Source: Bacteroides helcogenes P 36-108 (GTDB taxonomy: Bacteria; Bacteroidota; Bacteroidia; Bacteroidales; Bacteroidaceae). Taken from it: a stretch of 64,000 nucleotides of DNA. Made by a program: the position numbers and the translations under genes. Each line of letters opens with the position of its first letter. The stretch's first letter is position 1. Under the pieces are notes generated by a model. The model had not been told where the DNA came from, ran no database searches, and saw only the letters and a list, made by a program, of their open reading frames with translations. Location: positions 3,224,001-3,288,000 of the forward strand of contig NC_014933.1 of NCBI RefSeq assembly GCF_000186225.1, written 5' to 3'. Shown in pieces: positions 1 through 10,155 of this stretch.

Positions 1-1
1 C

Positions 2-1810
2 TTAATTGTTGATACAAAGAATTTTCCGACCACATTCCGTGACCGTTTAATTGCATCTATAGATAATATAGATGAGAACACTAATGGTTTGATGATAAAT
101 GGAGATAATTATCATGCTATTAATTTACTACAAGAAAAGTGTAAAAAAAGAATAAGCTGTATATATGGGGATCCTCCATACAATGCAAAATCATCCGAAA
201 TTCTTTACAAGAATAATTTTAAGCATTCATCATGGATTGCAATGATGAATAGTCGTTTAGAATTAGTATCGCCTCTGAAAACAGAAAGAGGTGCTATCGT
301 TACTGCAATAGATGAAAATGAAGGCTTTAACTTAATGAAATTATTAGATACATTATTCCCGTATTGGAGTAAAACAGCTGTTTCCGTTCTTCATAATCCA
401 GCAGGTGTACAAGGTGATAATTTTTCATATAGCCATGAGTATGCAATATTTCTATTTGAAAACTTCAAACATGTAATTGGCAAAAAAGAGAAAGAGGAGA
501 AATCTACCGAGCCATTCAGAGATTGGGGACCAACCGGATTAAGAAACCCTCAAGGAAATACGTTCTATCCTATTATTGTAAACTGTAAAAGTGATAAAAT
601 AGTTTCTATTGGTGACGCTTGTGCTCCAGATTTTCATACAACAGAACAAAATGTTGTAATAGGAGATAATATTTTAATATATCCTGTTGGAGATGATGGT
701 ATTGAAAAAAAATGGGTATTTGCAAGAGATTCTGTTGACTCAATTATTGATGAACTATATCCAGTTAACAATAATGGTGTTATTCAAATAATGAGAGATA
801 AATCTAAAGGTAGTTACAAGACGGTTTGGGATGATAAAAAATATTATGCGAATGTTTATGGGTCAAAACTTCTTAATAATATTATGGGTACGAAAAAATT
901 CGATTTTCCCAAATCATTATATACCATCTCTGATTGCATTCTTGCTGTTAACGAAGTACAAAAAGGTCATAGCATAATTATGGATTATTTTGCTGGTTCA
1001 GGAACTACAGGCCACGCCGTAATCAATCTAAATCGTAAAGATAAAGGTAATCGAAAGTACATACTCATAGAAATGGGTGAATATTTTGATTCTGTTACGA
1101 AACCCCGTATGACGAAAGTTATTTATTCTCCAGATTGGAAAGACGGTAAACCCACCATTCGAAACAAAGGCATTTCTCAAATAATGAAATATATGCGTCT
1201 TGAAAGCTATGAGGATGCATTATCAAATATCTCTCTTGATGAGAAAGGCTCATTCTTCGGATCCAACTTGGGAGATGAATATCTAATAGGCTATATGCTT
1301 GATATGGAATCAAAAGGCAGCTTGTTTAACCTTGAGGCTTTTATCACTCCATTCGAGTACAACATGAAGATTACAGAGAAAAATGAATGTAAAGAAAGAC
1401 AAGTAGATGTAGTTGAGACTTTCAACTATCTTATCGGTTTGTCAGTACATAGCCTGTCTGCAATCTCCTACTTCTCAACTAAAGAAGCTGTCAATCCTTC
1501 TTATGAAGGTGCTGTTGACTTGCAGAAAGACCAAAATGGTGTATATGGATTTCGTCAGGTAGAAGGAACATTACCTGATGGTCGCAGAGCATTGGTTATA
1601 TGGCGCAATATCAATAAAGATAATATTCTTGCAAGCAATGCTGCACTGGATGCCTATTTCTCGAAATATCGTATCAATCCTGCCGACCGTGAGTTTGATG
1701 TGATATATATCAATGGAGATAATAATCTTGAGAATCTGCGTCTTGACGATGAGCAATGGAAAGTGATGCTCACTGAAACAGAGTTTAATAAACGAATGTG
1801 GGAGGAATAA
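2..1810 (+). CDS. mod: Type III restriction-modification DNA methyltransferase (Mod), 5' partial
   Basis: Modification subunit of a type III restriction system: an N6-adenine DNA methyltransferase that also supplies target recognition to the Res partner. The frame is open from base 2 (the residues before the first ATG at 89 read like a Mod N-terminus, NFPTTFRDRLIASIDN), so the gene starts upstream of the window and ATG 89 is internal. Counting from that ATG, the catalytic DPPY (motif IV) is at residues 28-31. The S-adenosylmethionine-binding FAGSGTT (motif I) is at about 301-307. DPPY before the FxGxG motif is the beta-class order typical of type III Mods, and the long stretch between and after them would hold target recognition. 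The res gene starts 6 bases after its stop, so the two are surely co-transcribed. Family call is secure; DNA specificity cannot be read. Confidence 0.93.
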   Translation, partial: LIVDTKNFPTTFRDRLIASIDNIDENTNGLMINGDNYHAINLLQEKCKKRISCIYGDPPYNAKSSEILYKNNFKHSSWIAMMNSRLELVSPLKTERGAIVTAIDENEGFNLMKLLDTLFPYWSKTAVSVLHNPAGVQGDNFSYSHEYAIFLFENFKHVIGKKEKEEKSTEPFRDWGPTGLRNPQGNTFYPIIVNCKSDKIVSIGDACAPDFHTTEQNVVIGDNILIYPVGDDGIEKKWVFARDSVDSIIDELYPVNNNGVIQIMRDKSKGSYKTVWDDKKYYANVYGSKLLNNIMGTKKFDFPKSLYTISDCILAVNEVQKGHSIIMDYFAGSGTTGHAVINLNRKDKGNRKYILIEMGEYFDSVTKPRMTKVIYSPDWKDGKPTIRNKGISQIMKYMRLESYEDALSNISLDEKGSFFGSNLGDEYLIGYMLDMESKGSLFNLEAFITPFEYNMKITEKNECKERQVDVVETFNYLIGLSVHSLSAISYFSTKEAVNPSYEGAVDLQKDQNGVYGFRQVEGTLPDGRRALVIWRNINKDNILASNAALDAYFSKYRINPADREFDVIYINGDNNLENLRLDDEQWKVMLTETEFNKRMWEE

Positions 1811-1816
1811 CGAAGT

Positions 1817-4800
1817 ATGGCAAAGAAGAAAAGTTCACCACCAGTCAACTTTGAAACCTATTTGGTTTTATTCCGCTACTTTCTTGGTGAGATAGGCACT
1901 ACCGAACTGAAAAGTTTGGGTAACAAGCTTAACAGCGTTGAATATGAAGGACTGGATGAGAATGGCAATACCCATTTTCATCACTACATAGCTCAGATAA
2001 CCAAGATGAAACATTGTAGTATCACAACCGATAAGTTGCGAGAATACGATGAGAGAATCTGTCGATATACAAAAGAAATTGGAGAGAACCGTGGTGGGAT
2101 CAGTCTGAAGTATTTTCAATACATCTCCCTGTTATTCACTGAGATGTATCTCGACAACTACTTTGCAGATAGATCAGCCTTCTGTAAGTCGCTTAACGAA
2201 TTCATTGACAGCGAAAACGCAAGAACACTTGGCGCTCTTACGATGGAACCATATACCATTAACTCCATGAACAAATTAGCGTATATGTGTGCCACAGGTA
2301 GTGGTAAGACACTTTTAATGCACATCAACATAAAGCAATTTATATTCTATTTGAAGCGTGCAAAACGAATAAACGGCAGTATCGCTATCAATAAAATTAT
2401 AGTGCTTTCGCCAAATGAAGGAATGAGTAAACAACATTTAGGTGAGCTTACTCTCTCTGGAATTAAAGCCAATATCTTTAACAAAGATGGTGGCGGTATG
2501 TTTAGCGGACAAAATGAAGGTGTTACTATCATTGATATGAACAAGCTCAAAGAAGAAGGTAAAGTGAAAACTGTATCGGTAGACAGCTTTGAACGCAATA
2601 ACCTTGTTCTTGTGGATGAAGCCCATCGTGGCATGTCTTCAACAGATGGTGTTTGGTACGACTATCGTACACGATTAAGCGAAGAAGGTTTTGCCTTTGA
2701 GTACTCAGCTACATTCAAACAAGCACTGAATGCCACATCTTCAAAAAAGGAAGATAGGCAGATGGTAGCGGAATATGGCAAGTCTATAATAATGGACTAC
2801 TCTTATAAATATTTCTATGGCGATGGCTATGGAAAGGATTATCGTATCTATAACCTCAGAGCAGGTATTGATGATAATCACCGTCATTTGTATTTGATAG
2901 GTTGTTTGCTTTCCTTCTTCCAACAAGTGAAGTACTCTATTGAAAAACGAACCGAACTGATTCCTTTCAATATAAAGAATCCATTATTAGTGTTTGTTGG
3001 AAATCGGGTAACGGCATCAACATCAAAAGATGAGTTGAGTGATGTTCAGGAAGTGCTATGTTTTATCGACAGATTTGTTCGTAACAAACAAGAAAGCATC
3101 CGTTGCATAGAACAAGTGAAGTCAGAAGAAACAGGTCTTACCGATAAATATGGGCGTGATTTATTTTCGCACAATTTCAACGCGCTAATAGATGTGTATG
3201 GCCAATTACCATCAGCGCAAGTGCTATATGAAGATATGCTTCACCTGATATTCAATACCGATACAGTTGCCGATGCTCCACGATTGCACATTGAAGCCAT
3301 AAAGCAGGTACAAGGTGAAATAGCAATGAAGATTGGCGAATATGGTGATTACTTTGGGGTGATAAACATTGGCGATACAGCTAATCTTATTAAGGCTTGT
3401 GAAGCAAAGGGAATAGTAAGCAGAAGCGAAGAATTCGTTTCTACTTCATTATTCAGTAGCATCAACGATAAAGAATCAAAGGTTAGAATACTTATCGGTT
3501 CACGAAAATTTACCGAAGGATGGAACAGTTGGCGTGTGTCTACAATGGGATTGATAAATTTTGCCAAAGGTGAAGGTTCTCAGGCAATTCAGTTGTTTGG
3601 TCGTGGTGTTCGTTTGAAAGGATATAAAGGAATGCTGAAAAGGTCCACATGCCTTGACGATACATCAGTAAAACCTTTGCGATATATAAATTGCGTGGAA
3701 ACACTTACCATTTTCGGTGTGAAGGCGCAATATATGGAGGATTTCAAGAAATTCATTGAACAGGAAGGCGCTCCTATTAATGATGATATTATTGAAGTGA
3801 CTCTGCCAGTGGTCAATCGTTATGATGAAGTAAAGACAAAGAAACTCCGTGTCATAAAAGTAAAGGACGGAAAGAATTTCAAGAAGCAAGCACGACGTAT
3901 GGTGCTCGATGTACCCAAAGAAGACTTCATGCGATACCTTGTTCGTAGTAAGTCGGTACTTGATTGCCGAAGCAAGATTCAATCCATTGAATCATCAGGC
4001 TCATTAAAAATGAATATTCAGGTGATTGATACAAGATTCACGATTCCAGCGTCAACACTTGCTTTGCTTGATTACTATCGCATTTTTGATGAGATTCAGC
4101 AATACAAGAATGAGAAGTCTTATTTCAATATCAGCATTGATAGAAACAAGCTGAAACCTATTCTTGAAACAGATGGTTGGTATGAACTAATTATTCCAGA
4201 AAAGCAACTTGAAATAGATTCAATTCGCAAAATAGAGTATGTCACAGACTATGCGATTATGGCATTAAAGTCTTATATGGACAAATTCTGCAAATTCGAG
4301 CAAGAAAGATGGGAAGCACCATTACTTGAATTCCAAGAAATATCGGCTACCGACAATAATTTTGTAGATGAATATACCTTCACCGTTACACCACAAAATA
4401 GCTTAGATACCACTGGTGAAGAATTGGATAAATTCATTGGAGATATAAAGTCTATTCTTACAGATAATAATGGATTGAACGAATACGAAAAGAAGTTTGA
4501 CTTCAACAAAAATCTGTGTCTGTTTGATTTCCGTTCTCACTTGTATGCGCCATTGGTATGCTTGAAAAAGGGAAATACCAATATACAGATTACTCCTGTC
4601 AGTTTGAATGAAGATGAAAAGCTGTTTGTTGATTATCTAAAGGAATTTACAGAGAATAATGGTGATATGCTTGAAAACAAATCTCTTTATCTTCTAAGAA
4701 ATAAAAGTAAGGTGGGTATGGGATTCTTTGTTGCAGGTAATTTCTATCCTGATTATATCTTATGGATAGACACACATGAAAAGCAATATATCACATTTGT

Positions 4801-5071
4801 CGATCCGAAAGGATTGCTTCGTATTATGCCTGATGACCCTAAGATTGAATTCCACAAAACAATCAAGGATTTGGAAAAGCAGTTAGCACCGACAGCAGGT
4901 GATAAGCAGATTGTTCTCAATTCATTCATTATGTCTGCAACAAAATCAGCAGATTTGTATGAATGGTGGCATTGGGATAAAACCACAAGAGAGGCACATA
5001 ATGTCTATACTCTTGATGATGACCAATGCGTTATCAGCATGATAAATAAAATATGCTTTTTACAAAGTTAA
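1817..5071 (+). CDS. res: Type III restriction endonuclease, helicase/nuclease subunit (Res)
   Basis: Res subunit: a DEAH-box superfamily 2 ATPase fused to a PD-(D/E)XK nuclease, which cuts DNA only in complex with Mod. Walker A ATGSGKT is at residues 159-165, the DEAH box at 267-270, and an arginine-finger motif (QLFGRGVRLKG) lies near 600. The nuclease core is at the C-terminus: Asp979 in FYPDYILWI and Asp996-x-Lys998 in VDPKG fit the PD-D-x-K pattern. At 1084 residues it is of normal or slightly large size for the family and has no visible frameshift. A GGAGG stretch sits 12 bases before the ATG, overlapping the end of mod. A strong hairpin follows directly after the stop. The enzyme looks intact. 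Confidence 0.94.
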   Translation: MAKKKSSPPVNFETYLVLFRYFLGEIGTTELKSLGNKLNSVEYEGLDENGNTHFHHYIAQITKMKHCSITTDKLREYDERICRYTKEIGENRGGISLKYFQYISLLFTEMYLDNYFADRSAFCKSLNEFIDSENARTLGALTMEPYTINSMNKLAYMCATGSGKTLLMHINIKQFIFYLKRAKRINGSIAINKIIVLSPNEGMSKQHLGELTLSGIKANIFNKDGGGMFSGQNEGVTIIDMNKLKEEGKVKTVSVDSFERNNLVLVDEAHRGMSSTDGVWYDYRTRLSEEGFAFEYSATFKQALNATSSKKEDRQMVAEYGKSIIMDYSYKYFYGDGYGKDYRIYNLRAGIDDNHRHLYLIGCLLSFFQQVKYSIEKRTELIPFNIKNPLLVFVGNRVTASTSKDELSDVQEVLCFIDRFVRNKQESIRCIEQVKSEETGLTDKYGRDLFSHNFNALIDVYGQLPSAQVLYEDMLHLIFNTDTVADAPRLHIEAIKQVQGEIAMKIGEYGDYFGVINIGDTANLIKACEAKGIVSRSEEFVSTSLFSSINDKESKVRILIGSRKFTEGWNSWRVSTMGLINFAKGEGSQAIQLFGRGVRLKGYKGMLKRSTCLDDTSVKPLRYINCVETLTIFGVKAQYMEDFKKFIEQEGAPINDDIIEVTLPVVNRYDEVKTKKLRVIKVKDGKNFKKQARRMVLDVPKEDFMRYLVRSKSVLDCRSKIQSIESSGSLKMNIQVIDTRFTIPASTLALLDYYRIFDEIQQYKNEKSYFNISIDRNKLKPILETDGWYELIIPEKQLEIDSIRKIEYVTDYAIMALKSYMDKFCKFEQERWEAPLLEFQEISATDNNFVDEYTFTVTPQNSLDTTGEELDKFIGDIKSILTDNNGLNEYEKKFDFNKNLCLFDFRSHLYAPLVCLKKGNTNIQITPVSLNEDEKLFVDYLKEFTENNGDMLENKSLYLLRNKSKVGMGFFVAGNFYPDYILWIDTHEKQYITFVDPKGLLRIMPDDPKIEFHKTIKDLEKQLAPTAGDKQIVLNSFIMSATKSADLYEWWHWDKTTREAHNVYTLDDDQCVISMINKICFLQS

Positions 5072-5076
5072 TATAC

Positions 5077-5116
5077 AAATGGAAGACTATGAGAGAAATC
5101 TCATAGTCTTCCATTT
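5077..5116 (+). terminator. Hairpin terminator after mod-res
   Basis: A perfect 18-bp inverted repeat (arms 5077-5094 and 5099-5116) closes on a GAAA tetraloop, starting 6 bases after the res stop codon. There is no long T tract beyond the T's ending the second arm. It very probably ends the restriction operon transcript. Confidence 0.8.
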
Positions 5117-5126
5117 ACACAATGTT

Positions 5127-5343
5127 ATGGAGTGCCCCAGGCATTTCACTCTCACAGAACTGTATTTGAAAGTCCCCTCTCAGTTAGGTACATCCTCAAC
5201 TTTATAATCTCAGGAAAGAACTCCACATCAACGATGCTATTATGTAATATACAGAAGTTTGACTTAATACTGCAAAAGATTTTCCCGAATACAAGTTGAT
5301 TACCGTAAGAGGAAAAGGCTATTATTCCACTTCTTCCAAATAA
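5127..5343 (+). pseudogene. Decayed winged-helix (OmpR/trans_reg_C-like) regulator fragment
   Basis: Conceptual translation gives pieces of a winged-helix DNA-binding domain. One frame reads HFTLTELYLKVPSQLGTSS and, after a shift, another reads LYNLRKELHINDAIM. The latter is then broken by two stops and ends in FPEYKLITVRGKGYY, the typical last strand of OmpR-type domains (TVRGxGY). At least one frameshift and two stops mean it cannot be made as one protein. Only the C-terminal part of a regulator is left, and its 3' end overlaps the end of the alpha-galactosidase gene on the other strand. The family assignment rests on short motifs read by eye. Confidence 0.4.
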
Positions 5344-7547
5344 AGCACACGGCTTGAATAATCGTTCTGCTTCTGATAGTCCACCCGATGGTTATAAGGA
5401 ATTTCCAATCCATTCGCCATGAGATAAACACCACTGAAAAATCTCCCTTCAAAGCTCAGAGGAGTATTATCTATACGGTTTAGTTCATGTACCTTGTATT
5501 GTTTATCAGGACATAAACCCGCCATCCTTACACGAGGCAGGTGCTGGTTCACAAAATGTTCTGTTTTCCACCAATAAAACACAGCTTTGTCTTTTTCCGG
5601 CGCAACGTACATCAATGAAGCTACACCCAGCTTATCGTATGGAGACATCAGACGATAGATATCGCCCAACTGCACAATAGGACGGATAACCTTATACTCG
5701 GTAATAGCATTTTTGCAAAGAGTTTTTTCTTCTTCCGTCATATTTTTAGGTTGAATTTCCATACCCAAACGACCACTCATCGCCACATCAACACGATATT
5801 TCAGAGGGATGGCGCGGAAAGTCTGATGATTGGGGGTGGCACTGATATGCGATTCCATAGCAATGGCAGGGAAGAAATAAGAAGTCCCCCATTGCATGTA
5901 AATTCGCTGGAGTGCATCTGTGTTGTCGCTTACCCAAAACTCATCAAAGTAAGGTAAAATACCATAATTGGCACGACCGCCACCGCTGGCGCATGCTTGA
6001 ATTGTCAAATCCGGATATTTGGTACGGATACGTTGACAAACTTTTTCAAAACCACGGTGGAATTCTATATACATGTGACTCTGATTATCTTTTGTCAAAT
6101 ACTGGGAGCCATGATTCATAATGGACATATTGGCATCCCATTTGATGTAATCTATGGCAGGATAAGCAGTCATAAGATCATCCACAATCTTAAAGATAAA
6201 GTTTTGTACAGCAGGATTGGCAAGATCAAGTACCACCTGCGTGCCACCACGCCCCAATACAGGTTCGCGATCAGATGCTTTAATTATCCAATCAGGATGC
6301 TGTTCGTAGAGTTCACTGGCAATATTTGTCATCTCAGGCTCAATCCAAATACCAAACTTAATACCATGCTTTTCTGCATTCGCAAGCAGACTTCCAATAC
6401 CATCAGGAAGTTTCTTCTTATCAACCGCCCAATCACCCAAAGAAGAATTGTCACTATTGCGAGGATATTTGTCGCCAAACCAACCGTCATCCATTACAAA
6501 AAGCTCGCCTCCCATAGAAGATATATCAGCCATCATCTGGTCCATGCCGACCTGATGGATATCAAAATAAACACCCTCCCAGCTATTCAATAAAATTTTG
6601 CGAAGTGTACTGCCATGTGCCAGTTTATGCAGCCGTGCCCAACGGTGAAAATTACGGCTGCTGCCACTCAGACCTTCATCACTGTATGTCAGTGCCAAGT
6701 GGGGAGTACAAAAAAGTTCATCCTTTTTCAAAGAATAGTTTGAATTTTCCTCATTGATTCCGGCAAAGAAATGGTGGTATTCATCATCGCGAGTATCAAT
6801 GCGAAGCTCGTAATTTCCACTGTAACAAAGTGCAGCACCAATCACACGACCCGTATTCTCCTGCGGTTTGCCATCCAGTGAAAACATTACTTCGGCATGA
6901 GATGTATGAGAATTGCGCACACCATCCTTATTCTTGATAATCTTCATTCCAGGAGCCAGAGCCTCTTGTGAGAGTTGTCCTTCGTTGGCCCATGAGCCAT
7001 ACAGATGAGACAACCATACATCACCGCGACGAATAGGCAAGTAGGCTGAAGCAAACTGATTGAGTACAACCGTTTCCTTTTCCTGATGAAAGACTTCCGT
7101 CCATACCTCTATGATGTCAACATCCTGATAGGCTTTGTAACAGACATTCACAAAAAACGGATATAGCTTGTCTTTCAGTTCAATAACGTTGACGGTGGCA
7201 TTACCATCTTGTTTCTCCAAAGTCTTGACCACTTCCAGTTGCAGAGTCATATTGCCATCGGTATGTTTCACGGCAAGAGCCGATTCCGTAGGACAATTCA
7301 TTCCATATGCCGGATAAGCGGCCGCGATGGTTTTCACTACTCGCTGTTTTCCGCCGACAATCTCAAAATTACTGAAGTCTGATTCAGATAGTTTATGCCC
7401 GTAATACATATATCTCAGTTCTCCCCCTTGAGGAGCCGATAATACCAACGATGTATGAGGAGTAGATACATGCACATTCTGTGCAAACAAGTTGCCGAGC
7501 AACAACAATGCTCCAAATAAAAGCTTCATTCGTTTCTTGAAATCCAT
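5322..7547 (-). CDS. Alpha-galactosidase, glycoside hydrolase family 36
   Basis: Hydrolyses terminal alpha-1,6-galactose from raffinose-family oligosaccharides or galactomannan by a retaining mechanism. The 741-residue length fits GH36: an N-terminal beta-sandwich, a central (beta/alpha)8 barrel and a C-terminal sheet. The nucleophile is Asp471 in YIKWDANMS and the acid/base is Asp541 in SDNTDAL. WEGVYFD and DDGWFG are also typical family motifs. A hydrophobic leader (KLLFGALLLLGNLFAQ) is a signal peptide ending near residue 23, so the enzyme should be periplasmic or envelope-bound. The start could be Met1 or Met7. A -7 element (TATATTTG) lies at 7589-7596, about 40 bases upstream. It stands alone, with no transporter or regulator beside it except a decayed regulator fragment at its 3' end. 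Confidence 0.93.
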   Translation of the reverse strand: MDFKKRMKLLFGALLLLGNLFAQNVHVSTPHTSLVLSAPQGGELRYMYYGHKLSESDFSNFEIVGGKQRVVKTIAAAYPAYGMNCPTESALAVKHTDGNMTLQLEVVKTLEKQDGNATVNVIELKDKLYPFFVNVCYKAYQDVDIIEVWTEVFHQEKETVVLNQFASAYLPIRRGDVWLSHLYGSWANEGQLSQEALAPGMKIIKNKDGVRNSHTSHAEVMFSLDGKPQENTGRVIGAALCYSGNYELRIDTRDDEYHHFFAGINEENSNYSLKKDELFCTPHLALTYSDEGLSGSSRNFHRWARLHKLAHGSTLRKILLNSWEGVYFDIHQVGMDQMMADISSMGGELFVMDDGWFGDKYPRNSDNSSLGDWAVDKKKLPDGIGSLLANAEKHGIKFGIWIEPEMTNIASELYEQHPDWIIKASDREPVLGRGGTQVVLDLANPAVQNFIFKIVDDLMTAYPAIDYIKWDANMSIMNHGSQYLTKDNQSHMYIEFHRGFEKVCQRIRTKYPDLTIQACASGGGRANYGILPYFDEFWVSDNTDALQRIYMQWGTSYFFPAIAMESHISATPNHQTFRAIPLKYRVDVAMSGRLGMEIQPKNMTEEEKTLCKNAITEYKVIRPIVQLGDIYRLMSPYDKLGVASLMYVAPEKDKAVFYWWKTEHFVNQHLPRVRMAGLCPDKQYKVHELNRIDNTPLSFEGRFFSGVYLMANGLEIPYNHRVDYQKQNDYSSRVLYLEEVE

Positions 7548-7588
7548 GTCTTTCTTTGTTTAGATTCAATGATACAACTATATATCGG

Positions 7589-7596
7589 CAAATATA
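7589..7596 (-). promoter_or_regulatory. -7 promoter element of the alpha-galactosidase gene
   Basis: TATATTTG on the minus strand matches the Bacteroides -7 consensus TAnnTTTG. It is 42 bases before the start codon at 7547. I see no clear TTTG -33 element at the usual spacing. Confidence 0.55.
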
Positions 7597-7922
7597 GGTC
7601 ATTTTTTACTAATAAATCTATACCATTTTATCATATCCTGACACTTGTTGCCTCATTTCTCATGATGCAATAGTTTCTTAAGACTCATCGGCAATCGTCC
7701 CACGCCATATTGCCGCTTTACTCCTATTCATCCTTGAACGATGCATAGCAGAGTCGCAATCCTTGCTATCATTAAAAGCCTTTTATCAATAAATTAAAAG
7801 CCTATTAATAATAACACAGGTAGGAACATATTGTGGCAGGGGTGCGAACAGAACGGAATTACATTTTAATTACATGAGGACAATGAATTTCGGAGTGTAG
7901 CAGAAAATATCAAGAAATTATA

Positions 7923-7930
7923 TAACTTTG
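7923..7930 (+). promoter_or_regulatory. -7 promoter element of the potABCD operon
   Basis: TAACTTTG matches TAnnTTTG and is followed by GC, 60 bases before the potA ATG. The rest of the 443-base gap between the alpha-galactosidase gene and potA (7548-7990) shows no gene, repeat or RNA that I can recognise. Confidence 0.6.
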
Positions 7931-7990
7931 CAGCGCTTTTTAAAAGCAGAAATCTATTTAATTCGTTTGGATAAAAGATAAGAAACGCTT

Positions 7991-9373
7991 ATGCAAAAAT
8001 CCGATTGCATCATCGGTGTGGAACACGTATCGAAATTTTTCGGAGAGAAAGCCGTATTGGATGATGTGAATTTGTTTGTCCGCAAGGGCGAGTTTGTAAC
8101 GATACTGGGACCTTCCGGTTGCGGCAAAACTACATTATTACGCCTCATAGCCGGTTTCCAAGTCGCTTCAAAAGGAATAATAACCATCGCCGGAAAGGAC
8201 ATAACACAAACGCCACCGCACAAACGCCCGGTGAACACAGTATTTCAAAAGTATGCACTCTTTCCCCATCTCAATGTGTTCAATAACATCGCTTTCGGCT
8301 TGAAGTTGAAGAAAATTCCCGATATTGCCATCGGAAAGAAAGTAAAACAAGCACTACGCATGGTGGGTATGACAGACTATGAAGATCGGGATGTCGATTC
8401 CCTGTCCGGTGGGCAACAGCAGCGTGTAGCCATCGCCCGTGCCATCGTCAACGAACCGGAAGTGCTGCTACTCGATGAGCCTCTTGCCGCACTGGATTTG
8501 AAAATGCGCAAAGACATGCAGATGGAACTGAAAGAAATGCATCAGAAGCTGGGCATCACCTTTGTTTACGTAACCCACGACCAAGAAGAAGCTCTCACAC
8601 TGAGCGACACGATCGTTGTTATGAGTGAAGGCAAGATTCAACAAATCGGCACTCCGATAGACATCTACAATGAACCTATTAATTCTTTTGTTGCCGACTT
8701 CATAGGTGAAAGCAATATCCTGAATGGCATAATGACAAAGGACAAACTTGTCAGTTTCTGTGGAAAAGATTTTGAATGCGTGGACGAAGGTTTCGGCGAG
8801 CAGGCACAGGTAGATGTGGTGATTCGTCCCGAAGACATCTATATATTCGAGCCGTCCGATGCTGCACAACTGACAGGTACTGTAACCAGTTGTATATTCA
8901 AAGGTGTGCACTACGAAATGTTGGTGCAGACTCGCGAAGGTTATGAACTCATGGTGCAAGATTACCATAGTTTTGAAGCCGGACGCGAAGTAGGACTGCT
9001 GGTAAAACCGTTCGATATTCATGTGATGAGAAAGGAACGCACCTGTAACACTTTCAAAGGAAAACTGACAGATGAAACTCACGTAGAGTTTTTGGGGTGC
9101 AATTTTGAATGTTCTCCCACTCATGATATAGTTCCCGGTACACCCGTCCAGGTGGAAATAGATTTCCAGCACGTCGTTCTCGAAGATAATGAAGAAGACG
9201 GACATCTGACAGGAGAAGTAAAATTCATCCTCTACAAAGGGAATCATTATCATCTGACAGTGCTGACCGATTGGAACGAAAATATCTTTGTCGATACCAA
9301 TGACGTCTGGGATGACAGCGACCATGTAGGCATTACAATCGCTCCAGAAAATATCAATATCCGATTATGCTAA
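7991..9373 (+). CDS. potA: Spermidine/putrescine ABC transporter ATP-binding protein
   Basis: ATPase of the polyamine importer PotABCD, acting on the cytoplasmic face. Walker [10 protein letters not shown] is at residues 40-48, the signature LSGGQQQ at 138-144, and Walker B LLLDEP with Asp162-Glu163. At 460 residues it is about 80 longer than the enterobacterial protein. The extra length is C-terminal, where two TOBE-like units seem to be repeated: each has a -GxV-x(4)-KGxHY/NHY- core and ends in a strand like KPFDIHVM or APENINIRL. The stop overlaps the potB start by 7 bases. First gene of a four-gene operon with the complete transporter set, which makes the substrate class likely though not proven. 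Confidence 0.93.
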   Translation: MQKSDCIIGVEHVSKFFGEKAVLDDVNLFVRKGEFVTILGPSGCGKTTLLRLIAGFQVASKGIITIAGKDITQTPPHKRPVNTVFQKYALFPHLNVFNNIAFGLKLKKIPDIAIGKKVKQALRMVGMTDYEDRDVDSLSGGQQQRVAIARAIVNEPEVLLLDEPLAALDLKMRKDMQMELKEMHQKLGITFVYVTHDQEEALTLSDTIVVMSEGKIQQIGTPIDIYNEPINSFVADFIGESNILNGIMTKDKLVSFCGKDFECVDEGFGEQAQVDVVIRPEDIYIFEPSDAAQLTGTVTSCIFKGVHYEMLVQTREGYELMVQDYHSFEAGREVGLLVKPFDIHVMRKERTCNTFKGKLTDETHVEFLGCNFECSPTHDIVPGTPVQVEIDFQHVVLEDNEEDGHLTGEVKFILYKGNHYHLTVLTDWNENIFVDTNDVWDDSDHVGITIAPENINIRLC

Positions 9374-10155
9374 ATTTCTTCATGCTCCGGCGCAACTGGA
9401 CAGTACCATACGCGCTGTTTTTGCTCATATTTGCCATAGTACCGTTGCTGCTCATCGTACTTTATGCCTTTACCGATGCTGAAGGAGCGTTGACATTTGC
9501 CAACTTTCGCAAGTTTATGATGCATCCCGAAGCACTGAACACATTTATCTATTCCATCGGAATCGCTGTAATAACAACACTTACTTGCCTCATTCTCGGC
9601 TACCCAGCAGCGTATATTCTCAGCCAAAAACAGTTCAATACTTCACAAACCATGGTAGTGCTGTTCATCCTGCCCATGTGGGTAAACATCCTGATACGTA
9701 CTCTTGCCACGGTAGCGCTGTTCGACTTCCTGAACTTACCATTAGGGCAAGGTGCATTGGTTTTCGGCATGGTGTACAACTTTCTGCCGTTCATGATTTA
9801 CCCCATTTATAACACACTTCAAAAGATGGACCACAACCTGATAGAAGCAGCCCAGGATCTGGGAGCACCACCCGCCAAAGTATTCGGCAAAGTAATTCTT
9901 CCCCTTTCCATGCCAGGCATCATGAGTGGCATTGTGATGGTATTCATGCCCACGGTCAGCACCTTTGCCATTGCCGAGTTACTGACAATGAACAACATCA
10001 AACTTTTCGGAACTACAGTGCAGGAGAACATTTACAACGGAATGTGGAACTACGGCGCCGCCCTCTCGCTCATCATGTTATTGCTGATAGGCGTAACCAT
10101 CCTCTTCACCAGTGACGAAGACGGAGCATCGAATGAAAGCGGAGGAGTGATATGA
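9367..10155 (+). CDS. potB: Spermidine/putrescine ABC transporter permease
   Basis: Inner-membrane permease that pairs with PotC to form the polyamine channel. The 262-residue protein has about six hydrophobic segments. It carries the BPD permease EAA loop ([20 protein letters not shown], about residues 159-178) that docks on PotA. The start at 9367 overlaps the potA stop. A second Met five codons on ([13 protein letters not shown]) is an equally good start and may be the true one. The end overlaps potC by 4 bases (ATGA), indicating translational coupling. Confidence 0.92.
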   Translation: MLNFFMLRRNWTVPYALFLLIFAIVPLLLIVLYAFTDAEGALTFANFRKFMMHPEALNTFIYSIGIAVITTLTCLILGYPAAYILSQKQFNTSQTMVVLFILPMWVNILIRTLATVALFDFLNLPLGQGALVFGMVYNFLPFMIYPIYNTLQKMDHNLIEAAQDLGAPPAKVFGKVILPLSMPGIMSGIVMVFMPTVSTFAIAELLTMNNIKLFGTTVQENIYNGMWNYGAALSLIMLLLIGVTILFTSDEDGASNESGGVI

